Below are positions 20,397-33,095 of a stretch of DNA of 64,000 nt, piece after piece (positions within the stretch are counted from its first letter, which is position 1; each line of letters begins with the position of its first letter). The stretch comes from Massariosphaeria phaeospora. Its lineage: Eukaryota > Ascomycota > Dothideomycetes > Pleosporales. Under the pieces are notes generated by a model, which searched no databases, had not been told where the DNA came from, and saw only the letters and a program-made list of their open reading frames with translations. The stretch spans positions 558,001 through 622,000 of the forward strand of contig JAADJZ010000012.1 in the NCBI GenBank assembly GCA_011032825.1. Reading direction: 5' to 3'. The position numbers and the translations under genes were made by a program.

Positions 20397-22246
20397 ATGA
20401 CACCTTCTTTCAAACAAGGGCACGAGCCCGAGGAGGTGCAGATCGAGCAAAACGAGAAAAAGACCAGTACAGGGAACGGGACGGAAAGAACCGAAGCTGA
20501 GAAGACGATACTGAACCCGTTAACTGATGCGCCCAATTGGCAATTGCTATCTTTCTGGCTGGAGATTGCATTGTACCACACTTGGAATCGTGTTATCGCT
20601 TCTTCTCGTAAACTTGGAGGTCATCATCGTCGGCACCTCTTTTGTTGCTATTACGAACGATTTACAAGGTTTCAGTGAGACTAGCTGGGTTGTGAGCGGC
20701 TACTTGGTGATGTATATGGGTACCCATACATTCTCGCGCTCTGAAGAAAGTCAAGGAACTGATCAAACGCAGGATTTAATATCATATGGGGCAAACTCAG
20801 TGACATATTTGGCCGAAAGAGCATGTTTATTGCCAACATAGCCATTTTCACAGTCTGGTGTCCAGGCTGTGGAGCCTCGCAAACGATGACACAGCTGTGA
20901 GTCCCTCCCCCTGGCAAGACTTCGCATTAATACTAGCTCGCATGTTCCCTGAAGCATTATCTGTCGCGCCTTTCAAGGACTCGGCGGAGCAGGCTGCTTC
21001 TCGCTAGCGACCGTCATGACGTACGAATTCGTCCCCAAAGACAAGCTGGGCATGTACAGCGCATTCAACGCCCTATCCGTCGCACTGGCTATGCTCATGG
21101 GGCCGTTATTTGGGGGACTCATCAACAATCACTCAACCTGGCGTTGGATCTTCTACCTCGACTTGCCTGCCGGAGGCTTCGTCATGGCTGTGCTTCTCCT
21201 CGGCATCCCGAATGGGTTTCCACACCACAATGTTCCGAAGAACGAGAGAAGAAAGCCCGGCGGACTCAAGGCGGTAGGGCGAGTGGATTTTTTCGGATTG
21301 TTGACGCTGCTTGCCGGCTCTCTGATGATTTCCGCCGTTCTGCTCGAATACTCACTACGTCAGGGTTGGGGTGCCCCAGGATCCGTTCTATTGCTGGTCT
21401 TCGCACTTCTAAGCTGGATAATCTTCTTCGGTTAAGAGTGGTATATCGCCGTGGGCGATTTCAAAGTGGAGCCGCTATTCCCGTGGGAGTTCATGCAGGA
21501 TCGGCCATGGATGGGCATCCACATCTCAACATAACTGTGTGGAGTCCCGGTCAACGTACTGGTGATCTTCATTCCACAGCGACTCCAGCTGGTGTCGGGG
21601 GTCAGTGCGCTCGGGGCTGGAGAGAGGCTACTTCCGTATACTTTCACTGCTGCGCTCGGGGCCGCTCTTGCGATGATAATGGGGTCAAAGAGGCGTGTCG
21701 CCATTTACCAAATTCTCTTCATTGGAGTTATCCTACAGACGGTGGGCATCGCATTGTTAACGACCCTACCGACTACCAACGAATGGCCAGACCGAGCATA
21801 TGGTTTCTTAGTCATTGCCGGCGTTGGCTTGGGAATATTATTAGGCATCGGCATCCTAGCAACGCCGTTCATCGTCGCCCCGAGGAACATTGGTAGGTCA
21901 CCCATAACATTCACAGCTTTATACTCACGTCTGCATAGCCGACGCCGGAGGATCACTCATACAGTTCCGTTTCCTAGGTGGCGTCATTGGCTTGGCCATT
22001 GTATCCAACGTCTTCAACTCTCGACTGAGGGATGGATTGGCCGGCTTACTCACCCCTCAACAGCTGCTTACTTCGGACCGCGACACATCGATTCTTGCGA
22101 CGCTCGCGCCACATGTGAGAGACGAGGTTGTAAGGGTTTTCGCCAACGAATACAATTACCAGAACAAAATAATCGTTGCGTTTGCAGCGGCGCAATTACT
22201 TACAGCTGGCATGGTGTGGAACAAGCGCTGGTCTAAATTGGGATAA
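20397..22246 (+). pseudogene. Broken MFS (14-TM drug:H+ antiporter type) transporter
   Basis: Homology runs the whole length, with exons 20397-20719, 20773-20896, 20955-21892 and 21939-22246; all three introns are GT-AG and restore frame. Recognisable parts: the N-terminal cytosolic segment to SFWLEIAL, TM1 (SLLLVNLEVIIVGTSF), motif A (WGKLSDIFGRKS), GLGGAGCFSLATV, the antiporter region (MGPLFGGLI...STWRWIFYLDLPAG), and a C-terminal GGSLIQFRFLGGVIGLAIVSN. Three lesions are visible. A +1 frame change lies between SFWLEIAL and LGIVLSLLLVNLEV, about 20571-20583. In-frame TAA codons occur at 21433-21435 and 21532-21534, both inside clearly conserved sequence (FPWEFMQDRPWMGIH lies between them). 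Each TAA is one C-to-T step from CAA, as in RIP mutation. No frame-keeping intron removes these. It is probably a decayed exporter of the adjacent PKS cluster. Confidence 0.83.
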
Positions 22247-22510
22247 AAGACGAGGGTGATGTTATCTGACGAATCGGACACTGAATGGAAGAGTGGCAAA
22301 AGGGGCGTCAAGCGGGTTGTGAAATGAGTTTACTCATACTAATTACCGTTGCTAACGAGTGAAACGTGAAGGCGAGCCTTGCACTAGACGGGAACCGGAA
22401 ACCAGAGTATACTGGTGCTCCAGTGAGCCCAACAGTTCCCTGACACCAATCATGAACACAGAACCACAAAGAAACGTCCGGTACAACCTCATCCTAACCT
22501 GTTCGGTGCA
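22247..22510. other. Short spacer between convergent transporter and PKS 3' ends
   Basis: 264 bp between the stop of the broken MFS gene and the stop of the PKS. It should hold both 3' UTRs. No specific terminator signal recognised. Confidence 0.4.
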
Positions 22511-25500
22511 CTATGTCGTGGCGAATTTATGCAGCAATCCCTTTGCGGCATGCTGCCCAAGTGCTTCTAAACTTCCCATTCCCAGCATTTCTAGCACGCT
22601 GGTATCGAACCCGAAGGCCTTGATCCACCATGCCCTTAACTCAATCCCCACTAGAGAGTCCATGCCAAGGTCCGCCAAAGATGATGATAGGTTCAGACTC
22701 TCTTCTGGCTTCATGAGCAATATGAACAATCGCTTCCCTATCTCGTGCGCGAGGAATCTCGCGGCTTCGCTGGTGCTTAAGAGCGATGTATCAGCCTTCG
22801 CCTCCAAGAGAAAGGCTTTGAGGGAATCATCAGATGCTGAGCTGGGAGAAGAATCCGAAGTTTGGTTATGATATATAGCAAAGCGAGGATCGGAGCGCCA
22901 CACGGCGCGGTTGGATGGGTGATCGAGTGGGATGGATGACCCTAAACCGAGCACGAAGGTGTTACGGTCGACATATTGTAACGCTGTGCCCACAGCATGA
23001 TCTTGGGCAGCCAACCCGGAATCCGTTGTCATGGCGACCAGCAGCGCGTCGAGCACTTCTTGTTCAACTAAAGCCTTGAAGCCTGTTGTTGATGCCTTCT
23101 GGAAAAGGTCTTCGTGATCGACGAGATAGCCAACATCTGATACCGGCCCAATATCGATTGCAAAAGCAGGGAGTCCGTTATCCACTCGAAACTTGACGAA
23201 CGCATCTAGAAAGGCATTGCCCGTCGCGTAATTTGCCTGTCCTGGTTGTCCGATGAGACCTGACACAGAGCTGAAGAGCCCAAAGAAGTCGAGATTACAG
23301 TCCTTAGTAGCATGGTGAAGATTCCAAGTGCCCTGGATTTTTGGAGACGCAGCGATGTTCCATTGATCGAATGTCATGTTGAAGAAACTTTCGTCTTCAA
23401 GAACCATTGACATCTGTAGGACTCCCCTCAAGGGGTGTCTGGCTGATCTCACTGCGTTCGTAACGTCTATGGGTTCGGTTATACTTCCGCGTATAAGCTG
23501 CACTTCACATCCCATGCTCTCCAATTCCTTGGCAAAGGCGTGATCATCAGGCGTAGTTCCCGCACTCCGAGAAAGGTAGATAAGATGGCGTGCACCATGT
23601 TCGATCATCCAGGTGGAGACAGCCCGGCCGAGACCCCCAAGACCTCCTACGAAGAGATAGGACGCATTTGGTTGTAGCTCGAGAACCTTCTGCGGCAACG
23701 AAATTTCCGTCGGCAGCTTCAGGTTCGTCTCAGTGTCGCGCATAGATATGCAAATTCTTCCGATGTGCTGACCGCCTTGCATGTACTTGAGAGCATCGTA
23801 TGCCGAATGCGCGTCGAATATTGTTGTGGGCAGTGGGGTAATGAGGCCTAGACGTAGGAAATCCATAGTCCGAGCTTTCAGCCTGCCAACCCATTAGTTT
23901 TTATCTGAGTCCATGGAAAAAGAGAGCTTACCGAATCATCAAGTACGGTTTTTCATCAACAAAAGTATCTAAATCCACTCCACAGTAGCTCCTGTTCAAT
24001 AGGAAAGGGTTCATATCAAGCTTTCCAAATTGTTGCAGGTCGCCCTTCCCTATCTCGATCATCTTGCCAAACGGTGCGACACATCTCCATGTCGCGTGCA
24101 GCAAATCAGTAGCAAGGGAGTTGAGGACCAAGTCTACGCCCCGATTGTTGGTTTCTCGCATGATACCTTGTACAAAGGAATCGTCCCGTGAATGGAGGAT
24201 CCTGTTCCGTGGTAGTTGAAAGTTGTCCATCAGGTACTGTACTTTGTTCTCGCGCCCAACGGTAGCGTATATTTCTGCACCAACCATTTTAGCGACCTGT
24301 AGAGCGGCCAAGCCGACGCCGCCACATGCACTATGAATGAGCACTGACTACTCGGTATTAGTAAAACCAGTTCAACAGTAAACCCATTCAACGAGGCACT
24401 TACCTGTCCTTTGTGAAGGTTACCAACGTCGATCAGAGAATGAATCACCGTACAAAAAGGTACGAACATAGACGCCGCGCTCTCAAAAGACAAGTCATCC
24501 GGGATCTTTATGCACTCTCCTTCCTTTGCCACAACAACTGTTGACATCAGATACCGACCCTCTACAGCAACGCGATCTCCGACACGAAGAAACTTGACGT
24601 TTGACCCAGCTCGACGAACGACGCCAGCGGCCTCTACACCGAAAGAGGGCTTTGGGAACTCAACGAGCTTCATGGCCACAAGAACATCCCTGAAATTCAA
24701 CCCGGTGGCATGAATCTCTAATTCCACATCATCTGATTGTAGATCTCGCTGTGCCGGCCTTTTAGTCCACTGCAAGCTGCTGAGACGTCCTGGCTGAGAT
24801 ACTTCGAGAACTTCTCTGTGGCCGCCAATAGACTCTAACATGTTCTCACTCAGTGCGAACGGATAGAACCTGCCGACATGGACTACGCCGTTCTGAATTG
24901 AAAACTCCATTTCCGGCTTAAACTTTCCAGCCTGACTATGGTCTCGTGTTTGGAACTTTTCGAAAACAGGTATGATGTAAGACGCTGATACATCTGTGGT
25001 GTCTACTTCGCAGGTTGCGAAATCTATCAGCAGCTCAGACCGGATCGTTCGCGCCATGCCCGTAACTTGGGCGTAACGAGGGTCAGGACAGTGAATTTGG
25101 GACGACCTGGTAATCCAGAACAAGCCTGCGCCCTTGATGTGCCGAACAAAATCCTTGAACGCCTCAAAACTGTGGTTATTCATGTCTGTGAAAAAGGGTT
25201 CATCCTGGTCGAGAATTGCGATGATGTCCTGCTCGGGCTTTGGATTATCGTATACCGTACATAGATCGATTGCGAAACCACGTCCCTCAAGTGCCTGAGC
25301 AATGGGGCTAGGGTTCTTTGGATGATCCTGACACAAGAGGGTCACTCTCTTCGGTGGCGGTATAGGAAGAATTGATTGAGCTTGGACAACGAAGATATCA
25401 TTGATTCCATCTGTGGCCACAGCATCCAGAGTGTTGTATCCCGCTTCTCTGAGAGTGTCTTGCCACCATGATAGCATGCCATCTTCACCTGACGTGGAGA

Positions 25501-28500
25501 GAGAGCGCTGTTCTGTCATGACCAAGAAGCCGCCGGAACGAAGTATCTTGTGGATGTTCTTTAGGTTTTGCAGATCAATTCCAGTGCCATGTAAGATCCG
25601 GGATGTAAGCACTACATCGTATTCATTTGATCCAAAGCCTTGCTCTAGTGGATCGGATTCAATATCCAGAGTCGAGTAAGTGAGGCCTTCAAGCTGTTCT
25701 TTCTCCGGTACGAGCTCTCTAGAGGCGAATGTGCATTTCTTATACAGTCGATGCCCGTTCGGTAAAGTCAAGGACTCCAGAATGTCCTCGGCCGGTAAAC
25801 CCCCACAGCCTTCAATGTGTAGTGAGTGGAGATTTGGTTTGCAGTGAGCTAATGCTTTGAGGAATGTGGAACAGTCGAGTTTTGTTGTTGACCTCAGCAT
25901 GCTCCCAATATCTGCATAATCAATATCCGGGCCCCAGTGAAGTCTCGCACTAGCGTAAGTATCTGCCTTTTCTCTTGGGTCGGAACTGTCAAGGCATGCA
26001 AGCCTAAGCCCAGAGAAGCTTAAGACGGTGTGGCCATCAACGACACCCCTAGCCTCACCAACTAGAATCGAGTTGCTTGTAATGTAGCTTGAGGCTTCGA
26101 CATAGAACTCGGTCAAGTTGGGAGAGACAGCTAAGTAATCGCATCTAGTTGGCAGATAATTCTTGAGTTTGCGAGTCTGCCCCTTGGTGAAAGAGACTGC
26201 ACACAACTGCAACGCGCTGTCGAGCTGTGCTGGATGAATGTAGTATCTCTCTGTATTTAGGTGAGTGTTCAGAAAAACCTTGCCAGATGCTCGTGAGGAT
26301 TTGGTATCTGCCGTGATGTCGTCTAGATTTTGGAAAGCAGGACCTAAGCTTAGACCAGCACGCTCAAGAGAGCTAAACCATTTCTTAGTGTCAACTGGTC
26401 GTGGAAAGGATGCCGGGAGCTCGGTCACACTCTGGTTTCCTCCTTCGGACTGTGCCACCACTTCACCCGTGCAGTGTTTGATCCATTGGTGGCCGTTGTG
26501 GGCCGATATCGTGAACTCGAACCATTTGCTATCAGCTGTCTCCGTAAGACGTACGCGTCGGAAAGTTGTGACGATCTCGGTTGGTCTTTCCTCGGGTAGT
26601 ACAAGCGCCGTTTTAATAACGACATGGCGCATGCAAAACCCGTTCTTCGTTGCCATAAGCTGCCGTACTGCTTCACCAGCAATTGCAATATATCCCGCGA
26701 ATGGAAACACGATATCGGCCTCCACCTTATGGTCTCGAAGCCAGCTGGTATTATATCCTACATGAAGCATGTTCCTCCATAAAGGCTCTGAATCGGTACT
26801 TTCGGGAGCCTTGGAACCTAGCAGATCATGGTGCGGATACTGGCGTTGTCGGTGCTCTCTACTGAGGCGTGATTCAAACCAAAACTGTTTACCCTCATGA
26901 TCGTATGGATATCGCGGCAGATCGGGTAGTAAAGACCCCACCGGGAATAATTCTTCAAGCTTGATTGGGATGTGGTGAGTAAATAGCTTGCCGACTGCCG
27001 ATAGATAAGTGTGGGTACTGTTTTGATCTCGGATCATAGCGGATATGTAGGGTGTTGGCGTTGAGAGTTGGGTTGAGATCTGCGTCAATGGACCCTGCAG
27101 GGCAGAATGAGGTCCGATTTCTAGGAAGCATGCGCTGCTTGCGATTGGGCTCATGAGAATGCTTGAGATGGCTGGGTAGAAGCGTACTTCTGATTGGAGA
27201 TTTCTCACCCAATACAAAGCATCGAGCGGGTAAGACTCCTCGAGTATGTTTCCAGTAACGGTAGAGAAGAAAGGCAAAAGTGGTGGTCGCCCAATGACTT
27301 GTCCATGCATCAATTTGAGATAGGCTTTCGTGCACTCGAGCATGTGATGGGAATGGTATGCTTTGTCGACCTTGACCTTTTTCATTAATGTGTCAGGTTG
27401 AGCATTGCGAATTGTTGTGATAGCTATGTCCACCTGCTCGACGTCTCCAGATATGGTAACGCTTCGAGGCGAGTTGTCGCAAGCGATGCAAATATTTGGA
27501 ATGTTGGCGAGATGATTCAGAGCATCTTTTTTGCTCATGCCGATGGCTGCCATTGCGCCATGTCTGGTTTGTGACGTTGCTGCAATGCCGCGGTACATGG
27601 CAGTAAGGATAGCTTCCTTAGCCGTCAGCGCACCAGCCGCATACGCAGCCGCAATTTCACCGCTAGAGTGACCAACGACTGCACTGGGAACAATTCCGAG
27701 TGAGGCAAAAGCATCAACTAGAGCAATTTGGACCGCAGTGCACAATGGCTGTGCAACTTCCGCCGTGTGGACCCTTGAACTATCACCCGACTTGATCAGC
27801 TCTTCTTCGATCGTCCACTGTGGGGGGCCGACTCCATCCAAAGATTTTAATATTTTGTCAAGTGACAGAATGCTGGAGCGGAACGGCTCGTTCGATCGCA
27901 TGAGATCGCTGCCCATGCATGGCCATTGGGCACCTTGTCCGGTAAATACCATGATGACCGAAGATAGACGCACAGGGTCTCTAGGCGGCGATACTATTCC
28001 GAAATCACCTTGGTTGGGAACTGTAAACGCTCTATGCAGTAAATGTTGTTTGCCGTGTGCTAGGGTATACGCGATGTCCTGGAAATTTTCAGTGGTGGCA
28101 TCAATAAAATCTCGATAAGAGTGGACCATGGATGTTAATGATCGAGAGGAATTTGCTGAAAATAGGAGAAGCTTCATGTCTGCAGTAGCAATAGTTGAAG
28201 TTCGAGGTGGGATCCATCCTGCGGCAGAGTCGATAATTACGTGCGCGTTTGATCCGCCCACGCCGAAAGAGTTGACGCTCGCTCTTTCTAGTCTGCCTTC
28301 TGGCCATGGAGTCGGCTCAGTGGGGACAGTAAGTCTGGCCGAGATCGCCGGATTTGGCGGAAAGCACTTGATCTGGGGAGGTATCGTTCGATGCTCCAAC
28401 GCAAGAACAGTCTTGATGACTGATAATATGCCAGCAGCGCCTTCGGTATGTCCAAACGCCGGTTTGATTGAGCCAATATGTATACCTGAGGGACCGAAGA

Positions 28501-29679
28501 CACGATCCACTGCAGTTGTCTCAATTCTGTCTCCAGCTTGTGTTCCGGTTCCGTGGCATTCAATGAAACCTGTTTTGGCGACGTCTTCAATGCCAGCTCG
28601 TTCGTATGCCCTTCGGATCATGGCCTCTTGAGCCTCCGAGCTGGGGAGACCCATGCCTTGCGTTTTCCCGTCATGATTTGCTGCTGTTGCTCTGATGACA
28701 CCTCGGATGGGATTGCCATCTCTTAGAGCGTCGCTTAGCTTCTTTACATATATTGCAGTAATCCCTTCGCCACGCGCGTACCCGTTCGCATCCCTAGAAA
28801 AGGTCTTGCAAGAACCATCAGGTGAAAGAAGTTGTTGATCGACCATGCCCATTGTTCCACCAGGTGTTAGGATCAGGTTCACACCGCCCACAAGAGCAGA
28901 ATCGCAATCCCCATGTAATATGGCATTACAGGCCTCATGAAGACAGATGATCGAAGAGGAGCAAGCCGTTCGGATCGTCATGCTGCTGGCTTTTAGCAAC
29001 AGATCTAGCTTTAATCTCGAAGCAAGCGAACATACCTCGGTCCCTTTAAGTTGAACTCGTAGGATATACGATTAGACAAAGCAAAGTCGGCATAGCCAGT
29101 GAGACGGTACTGGCCCCAATTTTGTGTCTCTCGCACAGTCATCTCTAACCAATCATCTTCAAGGCTGCCCATGTAACACCCAATTGTCTTGGCTCGCCAG
29201 TCTTCGCCGGCATCCTCGAAGCACTCTCTTGCGACCTCTAACATCAAGCGTTGCTGAGGATCAACGCGTTCGACTTCTGAGCGTGCCATGCTGAAGAATG
29301 ACGTGTCTAGAGCACTGATGTCTTCACCGAGAAAATATCCGTACTCGGTGTTCACCCGTGCAGGCTTGTCAGAGGGGTCGTAAAATGCCGAAACATTGTA
29401 TCTGGATTCTGGAACCAGACTACGTGCGTCACCTTTATCAATCAAGAACTGCCATAGCTGTTGGGGAGTGCGTACGCCGCTTGGGAGTCGAAGTGCCATT
29501 CCACATATCGCAATTGCAGAGTCCAGGTTGGAATCTTTCGCATCCAGTTCGTGGTGGATGACCGCACTATCCATCTTTCCGTTTGAGTGTCCATTTGGAT
29601 ATTTGGCTGGGTCTGGGTCGCGCCCTTTTGGATCATCGGGCCCGTTCGGTAGTTGGTCGTATTTTTCGGAAACCGTCAT
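22511..29679 (-). CDS. Highly reducing type I polyketide synthase (KS-AT-DH-degenerate MT-ER-KR-ACP)
   Basis: Four exons on the minus strand: 29036-29679, 24404-28982, 23932-24347 and 22511-23882, 7,011 nt, 2,336 residues. KS about 54-480, catalytic Cys222 in RTACSSS, His in ECHGTGT and GHTEGAAG. AT about 555-880, GQGAQ near 560, GHSSGE nucleophile near 653. DH about 930-1215, catalytic His near 965 (LRDHKV...FP) and Asp near 1136 (HPAQLDSAL). The 1250-1390 region resembles a C-methyltransferase, but motif I is IEGCGGL instead of GAGTGG, so it is probably inactive. ER about 1620-1880 with SACGGVGLAAL. KR with GGLGGLG (1959-1965) and Tyr2098 in QANYATGNAF. ACP Ser2289 in GMDSL. There is no thioesterase or reductase release domain. 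The enzyme should make a largely reduced linear chain from malonyl-CoA, and release needs a partner I do not see nearby. The acceptor before ATG at 28981 is ambiguous by three bases; I chose the one giving GPSMTIRTACSS. Confidence 0.96.
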
Positions 29680-31382
29680 ATTGCTGATAGAGGATTGCCT
29701 ACAAACAATCAGAAATCTGGGAGACTTGAAAATATATATGATAGGAATGCTCAACACACCGGAGGACTTTCACAAGATCCAGATACGAACCGCTATTCAG
29801 CTCTAAAAGGGGCCAGGAAGTCGGGGCCTATCCGGGAGACTGAGAAACTCTTCAGCTCTACGCCTCTCGGACTTCAACGAGACAAGCATATGCTGTAGCT
29901 ACAGGGAATTGATCCGAGTCTGTCAGGTAGGGGGTATATGTGCAGAAGTGCAGAACTCTGCATATAGAGAAGTTTTGCGCAAGACCCAGATCCCTCCATC
30001 CGTTGGGTCCAAGGGGGTCGAAAACAAGGCACAACGCCCCGTAGCATCCCTGTAGGCTAGTGAATGAGCTCCCATGTCTGGTGAGCTTCCGTATCAGACT
30101 CGGGAGGGTGTCGTCCACAGGTTTCAGCAGACTGATCGACGAATGTTTGCGGGCCCAAGCGTCACTCCGGTTTGAGATTAGTTCCTTGGCATACATCAGA
30201 CTCGATTTTCGGCCCACCTCTCCCACCGAACAACAAACACAATGCAACCACAATGCGATCTCAGTGGCACAGCCGGATGTATGCCAATTCTGTGCCCAGA
30301 AAAGTGTCAGTGCAATCCCAACCAGCTGATAGCGACCAGCACGCTCAGCTGTGCGAGACGCCTAACATGCACGCGCTTTCGGTATCACCCCCGTGAGACT
30401 CATGAGAGTGGATGTCGGATGTCGGATTGAAGTGGTATTTTAGCTGCAGCTATGTAGAACTATCACTAGGTACGTGAGATGTCCTGGACGCCTGTATGAT
30501 TCTCCATAAGATAATCATCTCACCACGTGTCACAGTACCTACGTAGAGAGTAGGAACACGTCTACGCACCCTCTAGATTCGGTGCCCCACATGTGCCAGA
30601 GTCTGAGCGCTCATTTTCAGTGGAGAAGATCCCGGGAGACTATCTGCTGTCAGGCACATAGTGTCAAGGATCTCTCAACTAGCTTCCTGGTCAAAAACTC
30701 GTCCGTTGGCTCCAGCGGTCACATCACACCGCATCTCACAGAGGCTTAGCTCACTATGAAGAGATAAGCATGGAGTCCGAAGGGTCCGTCAGGTTTGGCT
30801 TCCCGAAAAGCGATCACGAATACCCGGGTACCTTGATATGTGAGAACATGAGATCGCACAATTACAAGGCCGGATCAGATACCATCGATGGTCTAGACCT
30901 TCGAATCTTATTGTCTATATCGGCCGCGGCCCTACGTCCCGGAGATATTGTTGTATACAATACGCTATAAACGCCCTCAACCGTATGGAAAGATAACGCG
31001 CGCCTTGCAGGGTATTATTGTGGCCAATATGTCGTTAAACCCTATACAACGTACGACTCTGTCCGCAACCGATGATCCAATAACGGGAAGTGTGATTCTG
31101 TCATGGTAAAGTCCGTGTAAAGTTGGAGCAAACTTCTGCTCACCAGTGGAGATGGTTTAAGTTGAGGAAGACGATTTATACGTGCAGCAAGAGATTCTTC
31201 CACATTGTAATGACTGTTAGTCCATGTTAAGCATACACTAGCCTTTTCATCTACATTAAATATCCACAACCGACTCTTTGTCAAGACCATGAGATCCCGG
31301 ACCGCCTCGATTCTATCATAGTTTACTCGCAGAGGATGCCTGAGATTCCTAAAATCCACCTAAGAAAGACACAACGAAACTT
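29680..31382. other. PKS upstream region, no gene recognised
   Basis: 1.7 kb between the PKS start and the 3' end of the MFS exporter. It must contain the PKS promoter, proximal to 29680. A 105-codon minus-strand frame (31042-31359) and a 66-codon plus-strand frame (30770-30970) are open but unrecognised. There is no clear Zn2Cys6 regulator here. Confidence 0.45.
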
Positions 31383-33095
31383 CTATCCAGCACCGAGGTC
31401 ATGACTGGAGCCATCGAATCGTTGCCGGCCCATTTCCTCATTCTCTAGCGTCAGCTCTTCCATGAACAGGGTACCAAAAGCTCCCAGGGCCCCCAACCCA
31501 CCCATCAACAAAAAGACGGCTACCATCGATTTTCGATACGTCTCTAGGATGGGTAGCAGTACAACTAGTGATGGATCGATGGACCGAAGGAGTGGAATGA
31601 ACCCAATTGCTTCTCGAACGTCCTCTAGCGCCTTCAGAGAGTCCGGCAGTGGGACATGGCGAGCGATATTACTAGCAAATATCTGGTTGAAGAGAGTGGA
31701 AGAAACTGCAAGACCTACAACGCCCCCAAACAAACGGATTGCCGTCATTATACCAACAGCAAGGCCCGCATCATTCGCATCTTGGACGCTTGCCTGCATT
31801 GGGAGAGGCAAGCTCGTAATCACCATGCCAATGCCGCTTCCAGCCAGAACTTGGAGACCGTAACTCAAGGCTGGTGGCGACGAGACCTGCCATAAAGAGC
31901 AAAGTGAAACGCCTGTAGCTGCAAGTGTCCAGCCTAACAAGAGTACCCATCGATATTTTCGCGTTCGTTGCACAAGCATGGGGCCTATGATACTGAAACC
32001 GACGATGCTGCAACAGATAGGTAACATGGATATGGCGGATCGGAACGGGGTCTCGCGATGTACAGCTTGGAAGAATAGTGGGGTATACAGTATCCCAGGA
32101 AATAAGACTGACCCATGAAGAAAGGCTACGATCAGAGTTGACGCGGCTGTACGGTTGCTGAAAATACGATATGGGAAGACCGGGGTCCGCGGGTTCCGCT
32201 CGTAGAAGGCCAACAAGGTCAACATGAGAAACCCAACAATGAAGGGTACAATGGTTCTCCACGAAGACCATGGATACAGCGCCCCCGCCCAGCTCAGGGG
32301 TAGGGCAAACAAAGTGCATCCTCCGGCAAAAAGAATCATGCCTATCCAATCCAGGTGGCGCAGTTGCTGGGTGAAAGACTGATCAATGGGTCGTAGTTTC
32401 AGGCACCAAAAGCCGAGAAGGAATCCAAAACCAGCAATAGGCAAACACAACCATCCGATCCATCTCCAGGTGGCGAATTCCGCAAAGGCTGCTCCCACGA
32501 TTGGACCACAAATGCTTCCGCCGGCCAAGGGAATCCCGTATAGAGCGAGATAGAATGGGCGCTCTTTAAGTGTAGTCATATCGGCCAGGATGATGATGCT
32601 CAGAACTTGAAGGCCGCCTCCACCCCATCCAAGTAGTGCCCGACCTGCAATCAACGTGCCCATATTTTTCGCAGTGGAAAATACGATAGCTCCTAGGGCA
32701 AAGAACATGTAACCAGCGTAAAGCAGAACTTTTCTTCCGAGTACGTCCGAGAGCGAGGTGTAGATTGGTTGGGCAATGACTACGGCGAGGAGTGCCGCTA
32801 TGCTTGCCCAGAACGCTTCAATCGTTGTCCCGTGAAACTCTTCGGCCACAACCTTGATGACGATTAGCGGTTGCGGAGGAAAACTAATAGTTCAACATAC
32901 TGGAAGTGCGACAGTGAGTGCTGTCACATCCAAGCTGACAATGAGCATGCATATTGATAGAGATAAAAAAGACAGATAGAACGATAGCGACTTCTTCGGT
33001 GTAGTGGAGACATTGCCCTCGTTCTCAGCGACTCGTGCAAGGATTTCAGGGTCTTCATCGCCTTTCGCGCTGGTGGCAGGTAAGGTAGATGCCAT
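31383..33095 (-). CDS. MFS exporter, 14-TM (DHA2-like) family
   Basis: Two exons, 32901-33095 and 31383-32852 (minus), 554 residues. The 48-nt intron (GTATGT...CAAG) is phase 0 and joins LTVALP to VVAEEFHGT. The first 40 residues are a charged cytosolic tail. TM1 carries the LDVTALTVALP version of the family signature. Motif A reads LSDVLGRKVLLY between TM2 and TM3. GRALLGWGGGGLQ and the antiporter motif C region (YGIPLAGGSICGPIVGAAF, then W-R-W-I) follow. The length, with a long C-terminal loop and last TM (VAVFLLMGGLGALGAFGTLF), fits 14-TM proton antiporters of the plasma membrane. Next to a PKS, the likely role is export of the polyketide or self-protection. It is divergent from the DUF4188-like gene and intact throughout, unlike the broken transporter at 20.4-22.2 kb. 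Confidence 0.93.

Noticed and set aside
20574..20676. An intron spanning the frame change in the broken MFS gene
   Set aside because: It would restore the frame but delete the whole conserved TM1 (LLLVNLEVIIVGTSFVAITN), and the two TAA codons further on remain.
21431..21498. A 68-nt intron removing the first TAA of the MFS gene
   Set aside because: Not a multiple of three and shifts into a frame without homology; the bases removed encode conserved FPWEFMQ sequence.
22359..22871. 170-codon plus-strand frame starting MKREGEPCTRRE
   Set aside because: Antisense to the PKS ACP/KR exon, which has clear domain motifs; the plus frame has none.
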